Assembly (NCBI RefSeq): GCF_000003815.2
Contig: NC_049991.1
Span: 22,345,041-22,407,120, forward strand
Source of the DNA: Branchiostoma floridae
Lineage: Eukaryota > Chordata > Leptocardii > Amphioxiformes > Branchiostomatidae
DNA length: 62,080 bases
Direction of reading: 5' to 3'
Shown: positions 54,768 through 62,080 of the stretch, in pieces
Numbering within the stretch: position 1 is the first letter of the stretch
How the letters are laid out: each line of letters starts with the position of its first letter
Position numbers and translations under genes: made by a program
The notes under the pieces: generated by a model
What the model saw: only the letters and a program-made list of their open reading frames with translations
What the model was told of the DNA's origin: nothing
Databases searched by the model: none

Positions 54768-54898
54768 TTACTCTCCAAGCAGAGGTTGAATCGCACAGAT
54801 ATAGTAGACGTCGGAAAACATGGGTGTAAGAAGAGCGCCAGTGTAATTCTTCCGACTACTACTATATCTGCGCGATTCAACCTCTGCTTGGAGAGTAA
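54768..54898. mobile_element. Hairpin MITE, 131 bp
   Basis: Arms of about 48 bp are almost perfectly complementary: TTACTCTCCAAGCAGAGGTT from 54768, inverted, ending at 54898. The ends are consistent with a TA duplication (TTA|CTCTCC ... GGAGAG|TAA). The loop is about 35 nt. Non-coding. The transcript would form a long stem. Confidence 0.75.
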
Positions 54899-55557
54899 CA
54901 GTTTGTCCCCTTAAGTGTATTTGTTTTTAAATGGACAGAGCTCGAAATACTGGTCACATGTGCACCCAAAATTGGAGCTGTGCACCTAATTTTTTACTGT
55001 TATGCAGAATATTATTAAAGCAAGTATCAGAAAAAGCAATAAAACCTGTTGTATATGTATGTCGTTTAATATATTATGTATGTAAAATATGTAAGTAGGC
55101 TGTGTTGTGCAACAATTTTTAATATATACAATATAAGCTGCATTGCTTATTATTAATATAGACCACTCTTAGTTTGAAAGGCTGCCACTAAGACTTCCAG
55201 ATAGTCCTGCAGAGAAGCAATCAATTGCTTGAGGGCGCTTTCTATCAAGCATTGTGCGATTCTAGAACAGGAGTTGTACCACACTGTGCACTTCCAGTCA
55301 TTCACAAACTATCCTCTCCCACAATTTCATTCTCATCATCATTTGAGGCTGCATTGCCAGCTTTTTTAAAAAGCATTTCTTCTGTATACCTATGTTTCTA
55401 GGCTAGTTGCACCAGTCTAGTGCATGCACCTATTCCTAAAACTGAAATTCGAGTGCTGTCATGCTGACAGATGACCATACTCCTACATGAGTTCTCATCC
55501 CAATGCTGGAGATTACCATTGGTCACAATGATCACAATTTTGTCCTTTGATGTATTT

Positions 55558-57501
55558 TCATATGGACAGAGACGTGACTTCGGAGCTGCTCTGTGCGCAC
55601 ACAGTTGGTTTTACGACTGTGTGGATCTTCTTGTGTCTGAGCAGAACATATCTCCGAGCTGTCCCAAAGCCACACTCCCCACAGATATAAGGTTGCTCAC
55701 CCGTGTGCTTTGTCATGTGTTCGTCCAAGGAAGACTTTCTCGAAGCAGAATAGTCGCATAGAGCACAAACGTAGGGCTTTACTCCTGTGTGGGTCTTCGT
55801 GTGTCTGGATAGACAAGACCTGTCGTCGGTCCTGTACTCGCATTCCCCACACTTGAAGGGTTTCTCACCGGTGTGTTTGATCAAGTGGTCGTCCAAGGCG
55901 GTTTTCTGTGCTGCAGAATAGTCGCACTGATCGCACTTGTAAGGTTTTTCTCCTGTGTGAGTTTTTATGTGTCGGGATAAGTGAGACTTTTTCGCTGTCC
56001 TGTAATTGCATTCCGTACATATGTAGGGTTTCTCATCTGAGTGCTTTGCTAGATGCTTGTCGAAAGCGCCTTGGTCGCAGTTGTAGGGATTTTCCCCTGT
56101 ATGTATTTGCATGTAATCTAATAAGTGAGGGTTTGGGCCATATTCTGCAGACATGTAAGGGTTATTACTGGCATGTTTTGCTTTGTGTTTATCCAAGGAG
56201 GACTTTTTAAATGCAGAATAGTCGCATTCATCACACTTGAAGGGTTTTTCTCCTGTGTGGACCCTTATATGTCTTGTTAGGTTAGACCTTATAGCTGTCC
56301 TGTACCCACATTCCCAGCACACGTAGGGTTTCTCTCCGGTGTGGTTGGCTAGATGAATGTCCAGATTATATTTCTGTGCCGCAGAATAGTCACACTGGTC
56401 ACACTTGAAGGGTTTCTCTTCTGCATGAATCCTCCTGTGTCTAGATAGGTCGCCCTTTTTAGCAGTCCTGAACCCACACTCCCCACACAAGTAGGGTTTC
56501 TCGCCTGTGTGTTTTGCCATGTGAATGTCCAAGCTGGCTTTCGCTGCTGCAGCATAGTCACAGTGTTCACATTTGTGAGGTTTCTTACCGGTATGAGTTT
56601 TCATGTGTCGGTACAGAGAAGACCTGTCGCCAGTGCTGTAACCACACTCCTCACAAACATGGCATTTCTCACCTGTGTGTCTTGCCATGTGGCTGTTCAA
56701 AGCGGCTTTCTGTGCCGCAGAATAGTCACACAGGTTACACTTGTACGGCTTTACCCCTGTATGTGTTCTCTTGTGTAGATACAGGGATTGCCTATGCCGT
56801 GTCCTGTACCCACACTCCCCGCACATGTAGGGTTTCTCGCCGGTGTGTTTTGCTTGGTGCATGTCCAAACTGTCTTTCTGCTGTGCAGAATAGTCACACT
56901 GGTCACACTTGTAGGGCCTTTCTCCTGTATGAGTTCTCTTGTGTCGGGTTAGGACATACCGGTGGCGTGTCGTGAACCCACACTCCACACAAATGAATGA
57001 TTTATCAGTATCACTATTTTCTGTGATCAAAACTGGGTCTACATGTGGTGATGGTGTATTGTCAGTAGACATCCTAAGGTTCCCATCGAATGTTCCCTCG
57101 TATGGAAATTGTTCTTCCCTGTCCTGCTGCCAGCTCATGTCTGCTGTCCTGTTCTGAAATACGGTTTCATCATGATCAAGATACTCTGTTTGTGGGGAAT
57201 CAGTCTTCTCAATCTTCACATGAAACGTTTCCTGGCATGAAGCTTGTTCTTCCCTGTCCTGCTCCCAGCCCATGTCTGTTGTCTTGTTTTGAAGCGAGAC
57301 TTCATCATAATTGCGATCCTCAACATGTGGGGACAAGGAATCAGTCTTCTCCATCTTCACAACAAATGTTTCCTCAGATGAAGCTTGTTCATCTCTGGCA
57401 TGCTGCTGCCTCATGTCTGTTGACTCTCTGCTGTTTATCTCATTCCCAGGATGTCCAGAACACCCATCTTCAGTAGAACTTTCACAGCTTGGATCGGCCA
57501 T
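55558..57501 (-). CDS. C2H2 zinc-finger protein, about 15 intact and 2 degenerate fingers
   Basis: I place the start at ATG 57501 (MADPSCESSTEDG), 7 nt inside an acceptor (CCCACAACAG|GAAAG, exon edge 57508); an upstream in-frame ATG at 57525 lies before that acceptor. This gives 647 residues. The N-terminal about 165 residues hold three imperfect repeats with DREEQAS and ETF-VK-EKTDS; VKME and VKIE are sumoylation-type motifs. Seventeen finger positions follow, alternating CGECGYRTA-type and CDQCDYSAAQK-type, with TGEKP linkers. The eleventh has lost both cysteines (YMSAEYG) and the twelfth is truncated (YNCDQGAFDKHLAKH). Likely a nuclear, sequence-specific DNA binder; the target is unknown. 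No KRAB or BTB domain is visible. Confidence 0.93.
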   Translation of the reverse strand: MADPSCESSTEDGCSGHPGNEINSRESTDMRQQHARDEQASSEETFVVKMEKTDSLSPHVEDRNYDEVSLQNKTTDMGWEQDREEQASCQETFHVKIEKTDSPQTEYLDHDETVFQNRTADMSWQQDREEQFPYEGTFDGNLRMSTDNTPSPHVDPVLITENSDTDKSFICVECGFTTRHRYVLTRHKRTHTGERPYKCDQCDYSAQQKDSLDMHQAKHTGEKPYMCGECGYRTRHRQSLYLHKRTHTGVKPYKCNLCDYSAAQKAALNSHMARHTGEKCHVCEECGYSTGDRSSLYRHMKTHTGKKPHKCEHCDYAAAAKASLDIHMAKHTGEKPYLCGECGFRTAKKGDLSRHRRIHAEEKPFKCDQCDYSAAQKYNLDIHLANHTGEKPYVCWECGYRTAIRSNLTRHIRVHTGEKPFKCDECDYSAFKKSSLDKHKAKHASNNPYMSAEYGPNPHLLDYMQIHTGENPYNCDQGAFDKHLAKHSDEKPYICTECNYRTAKKSHLSRHIKTHTGEKPYKCDQCDYSAAQKTALDDHLIKHTGEKPFKCGECEYRTDDRSCLSRHTKTHTGVKPYVCALCDYSASRKSSLDEHMTKHTGEQPYICGECGFGTARRYVLLRHKKIHTVVKPTVCAQSSSEVTSLSI

Positions 57502-57508
57502 ATCTTTC

Positions 57509-58558
57509 CTGTTGTGGGACATCAAAATAAAGAAGAATTCAAAGTTAAACTTGGTGTAAAGCTCTGACAGAATAAACGGGATAAAACAGATGACACAGTG
57601 TAGGGCTCTCTAAAAGGTAGTAAATGACAGCAAACGGATTGTTCCTCAGGATTTACATGTATATGACATTTTTGAAGCCCTTGAAGTTGAAGGTTTTGAC
57701 TTTCCTCTGTAAACATAATATAAATCTACAGCCTACCAGACTTCTTTCTACTAGTGCATGGTGTTGAGACCTCACCTACACGTATATTAAGGTTAGGGTT
57801 AGGTTCATTTTTAGTCTTTATTTATTCATTTATTAGGATTCTCCATATACAATGACAATGGAGGGTATGGCAAAACAGAAAGCCGCCAAACACACATGTT
57901 CGCACATGTTTACACACGATGGGTGTTTTAATTTTATCTTTTGTAACTTTGATTACCCTCTGTTGATTTTTGTCAACGTAAATAATACGGTTCAATCATT
58001 TCAGAAAAGCGAGAGAAAATTACCCGCTTTAATTATAAAGATTATGTCCTCATTATCATAGTAAGTAATTATTTCGAAAAATTTGGTCGCAACATACATA
58101 TTTTTTTTCCCTTATAGGGGACGCAAATACTGCCTAACACTAGTAACAGCGACATGGAGTAGCATTACACTACCATATAAACATAACTTATACCCCGACT
58201 AGTTGTCCACAATGGTACTGCAGCATAGCATAGGAACTGAAAATGTACGTGGACAATTGACAAACTACTTTCGTCACATTTCTAGGACAGCCTGTACAAA
58301 ACACACAAAAATCTCCACACATTTCTTTGTTCCCATAATATCTTATATAGTAACAAAAGCAGGTTTGGACCAATTAGACCTCAGAAATATCTGTGCATAC
58401 ATCTTAGACAAAATATAATAATTTTGCCCCCCTCCCCAATCGATCATGATCACACCCTCCACTGAGCACGTAAAGTTGTCTGAAAGATGAAAGGGTTTTG
58501 AGATTATAGGTGTGAAATTACGGGTACAGAGACTTAATAAAGCAGTTGACACTCTTAC
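57509..58558 (-). other. Intron of the zinc-finger gene (inferred)
   Basis: Between the proposed 5' UTR exon donor and the coding-exon acceptor. Contains an ATT-rich stretch at 57815-57840 (TTTATTTATTCATTTATTAG) possibly from an old LINE tail. No coding content seen. Confidence 0.45.
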
Positions 58559-58650
58559 CTCGACCGTGTTGTCTCGAAGTATCGTTAAAATCGCGTCCAA
58601 CTGGAGAGAGGGCGGTACACCAAGAAACAAGCCGTACAAAATGGCGAACC
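58559..58650 (-). other. Proposed non-coding first exon of the zinc-finger gene
   Basis: On the minus strand, sequence containing GTTCGCCATTTTGTACGG and ending GTCGAG|GTAAGAG, a strong donor. Joining to the acceptor at 57508 puts the whole ORF in one coding exon, a common layout for tandem zinc-finger genes. The opposite-strand AAAATGGCG near 58638 resembles a YY1 core, as often found at such starts. The 5' limit is not known. Confidence 0.4.
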
Positions 58651-59008
58651 TGCCACACAAGGGTCAACAAAGGTTTAAAGGTCAAAGTTGGCAGACCTGA
58701 TTATCCAACTCACTCCGATTGTGAAAACAGATACCGTATAATGACTATAATCAGTGAAGCGTCAGAATATTTGAAGTAGAAACTATTTAGAAATTAGATT
58801 TCCTTCACATTATTCAGGTATTCTCTTTTTTGGGCCGAGGATGTGTTTTTCGGTATTTTTGTCATCATGTCCCTATTTCACATATGATGCTAGACTCGAT
58901 ATGCTGACTTAATCTATAGATACTCCTAAAGCACAATGGAAAAGGATGAAGAAAGAGTGAATGCAGTTATAGGACTTTTCAGAGACTATAGATGCAGAAC
59001 CCAGTGAC

Positions 59009-60500
59009 TGATGATGATGATGATGATAGATACTCCTATATGTCTCTTTATACAGTTCTGTTTATTATCAGGCACTATGGCCCATATGGACGGACAATTG
59101 ACAGTACATTTAAAAGAAAGAACAATAATCTACTGTTTAAAATCAAAAATACAGGACTCACATTGCGTCTCGTCGTGCACGTGGTCTGTGCACGACCTTT
59201 AATACAGTAGTTACTCCAGAAAGTACTTGTGGAGACAGCATCAGAGCATGCCAGCGCTCTTACAATATCGTTCTCGGACGCCAGGAGGCGAGTCGCAAAT
59301 GAATGCGTCAGCTTACGCCTCCTAGCGTCGAAGGTGTCTAAGCGCAACAGTGCAAACAGCCAGCTGTTGCTGGTGGATCTAGGTTGCGACGTCATGATTT
59401 TAAGGGCGTCGTGGAATGCAACTCTGACTCTCTGGAGCGCGGCGGTGCTGTGATTAGACCACACCTGTACACAGTACAGGGAACAACAATGTGACATGAA
59501 CAGGACTCGTTTTGTCTCAGCAGAACAGTTACCGAATGTTCGGGATAGGGTGTTGGCTTTGGTGTACAGATAGCGAGTTTGTTTGCGAATGGAGTCATCG
59601 TCGGACAGATCAGAAGTAATTTGGTAGCCAAGATATGTGGTTGATTGGACATACGGTAAAGGTCTGCTGTTGAGCGTAACCGAGGGAGGCGTCCCCTGTA
59701 AGCGGATGCGCTTGCAGGGGAAATACATACAACTTGTTTTCCTATCACAAAATGTCATGTCATTTGCGAGACCGAAGGACTCGCAAACATTGATCAATTT
59801 CTGTAGGGCCTTTACAGAGGGGCAAATCAAGCAGATGTCGTCGGCATACAATAAATGATTTACGCAGACCTTACCGAGGAAGCAGCCGACATTGGCGGAA
59901 TTAGCCTCGCAGTTAGGTCTGCAACATACGTATTAAACAATAACGGAGACAGTAGGCTGCCCTGGGGGACACCGTTACCGAGGCTGAAGCTGTCTGAGAC
60001 GGTAGTCCCCCAGCGCACAGTGAGGACTATCATCTTAAACCAATATACAATGATACGCACTAAGTACACAGGTACGTTTTTGTCTATCAATTTCTGAAAC
60101 AATACATAGTGATTAACCTTGTCAAAAGCCTTGGCGGCATCAAGAAAACAAACGAAGACGGGAGAACCTCGGCTTTTAAGATAGGAAATGATCTCTTTGA
60201 GGGCAAAAATGCACATGTCTGTACCATGGTGCTTTTTAAAGCCAAATTGGTTCGCTGGGGAAGTCAGATGCTTCTCCAGTCGGTTGAGAAGAAGCGATTC
60301 GAATAACTTGAAGATTGGGCTAGAAATAGCAATGGGGTGGTAGTTATTCTTAAGAGAGGGGTTGAGGTTTTGTTTCTTAATTATCGGGATAAGGATGACC
60401 TTAAGTAGAGTAGAGGAAACATGACTGTGCACTAGCATGGCCGAGAACAAAAGTGACAACAAAACAGTAAGCCGAGGTCCCGCGTACTTTACTATACGGT
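59009..60500 (-). pseudogene. 5'-truncated, frameshifted LINE reverse transcriptase
   Basis: Frame 1 (about 60500-59860) reads YAGPRLTVLLSLLFSAML, VSSTLLKVILIPIIKK, then motif A FLDAAKAFDKVNH and NGVPQGSLLSPLLFNTYVADL. It is shifted near 59905 into frame 2, which carries VGCFLGKVCVNHLLYADD and continues to about 59075. The endonuclease and N-terminus are missing. The 3' end is followed by a short ATC/TGA microsatellite (59008-59028). Differs from the intact LINE at 7.5-10.7 kb (VPQGSLLSP versus VPQGSCLGP; different flanks), so it belongs to another family. Lies between two zinc-finger genes. Confidence 0.88.
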
Positions 60501-61067
60501 AAGTACTAGTAGTTTAAGACCTTACGAAGGTCGCTGTACTTTTATTGTCTCAGTAAAGATTTCATACGGACAACGAAAATTTGGAGGTACGTGTTTTATG
60601 TGTTTTCCAGAGTCACTGAATGAAGAATATGCTATTGACTTACTTACAGTATACGTGACTGATGAACCTCTCCAACTATAAGGATCACACAAATATATCG
60701 GGGAGCCTTTTATTTGTCAAAGAGTAAGTACATAGAGGTACATCAGAATGTTGGTAATTTCAATGGAAAAAAAGTATATTTTCTTATGTTCTAGACACTA
60801 AGAAAGTAAAATCTATTTGTGTTTGATATATACATTTTTTTTGCTCCCAGTGTTAATATGGAATCATAAAGTAAGTAAAATAAACATATAAGCCATTTCT
60901 TACTTTGCAACTAAAAGATATGTACATGACAGTAAATAACTATCTCAGTGGAATTTACTGTGTCATATGAGTCAAACATGTATGAATGCAAAATAATTTC
61001 AATATTTTGTAACCCAATACATTGTACAATTACAGTTTGTATTAGATACTCTCAGCCAAATGTTCTT
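60501..61067. other. Intergenic; likely 3' UTR of the next zinc-finger gene
   Basis: AT-rich, no coding sequence. A minus-strand AATAAA (TTTATT at 60709-60714 on plus) lies about 350 bp past the stop codon of the zinc-finger gene at 61068 and could be its poly(A) signal. Confidence 0.4.
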
Positions 61068-62080
61068 TTAGTTCTTGAGGGTTTTTTCTCTTGTGTGGGT
61101 CGTCATGTGTTCGGTCAGGCGGTACTGCTGAGCTGTCCTGTACTCACACTCTCCACACATGTAGGGCTTCTCACCGGCATGTTTGGCTAGATGTTGGTAC
61201 AAATGGCATTTCTGTGCTGCAGAATAGTCACACTGGTCACACTTGTAAGGTTTTTCTCCTGTATGGACTACCATATGTCGGGATAAGTTGGACTTCCACG
61301 CTGTCCTGTACCCACACTCTCCACACATGTAGGGCTTCTCACCCATGTGTTTGGCCAGGTGTTGGTCCAAATGGCACTTCTGTGCTGCAGAATAGTCACA
61401 CTGATCACACTTGTAGGGTTTTTGCCCTGTGTGTGTTCTCATGTGTCTGGATAAATGATACTTCCGAGCTGCCCTGTACCCACACTCCCCACACATGTAG
61501 GGCTTCTCGCCAGTATGCTTCATTAGGTGTTGGTCCAACATGAATTTCTCAGCAGCAGAAAAGTCACACTGATCACACTTGTGAGGTTTTTGTCCTGTGT
61601 GGACTACCATATGTCGGGAAAGCTGAGACTTTTGAGCTGCCCTGTACCCACACTCCCCACACATGTAGGGCTTCTCGCCGGTGTGTGTTGCTAGATGTTT
61701 GTCCAAACTACATTTGTGTGCTGAGGAAAAGTCGCACTGGTCACACTTGTAGGGTTTAACTCCCATGTGAGTTCTCATATGGTTATTTAGGTTGGATTTT
61801 AGATGCGTGCTGTACCCACATTTCCCACACATGTGAGGATTTGCACCACTGTGCCTTGATGCTATATGAAAGTCTAAACTGATTTTCTGTGCTGCAGAAT
61901 AGTCACACTGGTCACACTTGTAGGGTTTTTGCCCTGTGTGTGTTTTCATGTGTTGGGATAAATGAGACTTCTTAGCTGCCCTGTACCCACACTCCCCACA
62001 CATGTAGGGTTTCTCGCCAGTGTGTTTTGCGAGGTGTTGATTTAAAGTTTTTTTTAGGGCTGCAGAATAGTCACATGATC
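61068..62080 (-). CDS. C2H2 zinc-finger protein, 3' part (runs off right edge)
   Basis: Eleven complete fingers and one partial finger at the edge, alternating CGECGYRAA-type and CDQCDYSAAQK-type with TGEKP or TGQKP linkers, ending TREKTLKN and TAA/TAG at 61068. One finger (CDQCDYSAAQKISLDFHIASRH) has four residues between its histidines. The frame continues upstream of the first internal Met (62003) to the edge, so the start lies outside the window. At 62069-62080 the expected GATCAGTGTGAC reads GATCATGTGAC, one base short, putting the last few bases out of frame. Likely a nuclear DNA-binding protein and a tandem paralogue of the gene at 55.5-57.5 kb. Confidence 0.92.
   Translation of the reverse strand, partial: SCDYSAALKKTLNQHLAKHTGEKPYMCGECGYRAAKKSHLSQHMKTHTGQKPYKCDQCDYSAAQKISLDFHIASRHSGANPHMCGKCGYSTHLKSNLNNHMRTHMGVKPYKCDQCDFSSAHKCSLDKHLATHTGEKPYMCGECGYRAAQKSQLSRHMVVHTGQKPHKCDQCDFSAAEKFMLDQHLMKHTGEKPYMCGECGYRAARKYHLSRHMRTHTGQKPYKCDQCDYSAAQKCHLDQHLAKHMGEKPYMCGECGYRTAWKSNLSRHMVVHTGEKPYKCDQCDYSAAQKCHLYQHLAKHAGEKPYMCGECEYRTAQQYRLTEHMTTHTREKTLKN

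Overview
The window looks like draft genomic DNA from an invertebrate deuterostome, most likely a lancelet (Branchiostoma). Genes are split by GT-AG introns. There are long C2H2 zinc-finger genes of the CGECGYRTA / CDQCDYSAAQK type, APE-type LINEs with a 2A-like motif, a tRNA-derived SINE, and runs of N. The species call is inference; no search was run. Roughly a quarter to 30% of the window (summed by eye) is tandem minisatellite, and most long open frames in those arrays are repeat artefacts rather than genes.

Layout. 1-6.3 kb: minisatellites plus one candidate TA-flanked MITE, no gene. 6.3-11.3 kb: a 34-bp minisatellite split by an apparently intact 4.17-kb LINE on the minus strand (ORF of 1078 aa with endonuclease, reverse transcriptase, N-terminal hydrophobic leader and 2A-like motif). 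11.3-30.3 kb: a gene desert of minisatellites, including a 3.1-kb array of 37-bp units with higher-order duplication and Z-DNA-prone blocks, and one possible orphan coding exon near 24.9 kb. 30.3-37.6 kb (with tentative 5' exons to 39.7 kb), minus strand: a BRAT1-like HEAT-repeat gene whose splice phases all agree. Its exons carry in-frame repeat expansions, and two of its introns carry tandem copies of their own 5' splice site. 37.9-43.5 kb: an apparent 5.6-kb element with long inverted ends built from CRE-containing (TGACGTCA) tandem repeats, sitting inside a 21-bp minisatellite. 43.6-51.2 kb: two inverted copies of an AT-rich repeat element, one carrying a SINE whose empty site is preserved in the other. 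47.3-52.7 kb, plus strand: the last seven exons of a beta-propeller, lectin-like gene. 54-55 kb: two foldback elements. 55.5-62.1 kb, minus strand: two C2H2 zinc-finger genes, the second running off the right edge, with a decayed 5'-truncated LINE fragment between them.

How it fits together. The genes show no obvious shared pathway. The BRAT1-like product would act in the INTS11/Integrator and ATM-related DNA-damage context, the propeller protein is probably a carbohydrate binder, and the zinc-finger proteins are probable DNA binders. The recurring theme is interplay of tandem repeats with genes and transposons: repeats within exons kept in frame, repeats that copy splice donors, and transposons landing inside repeat arrays.
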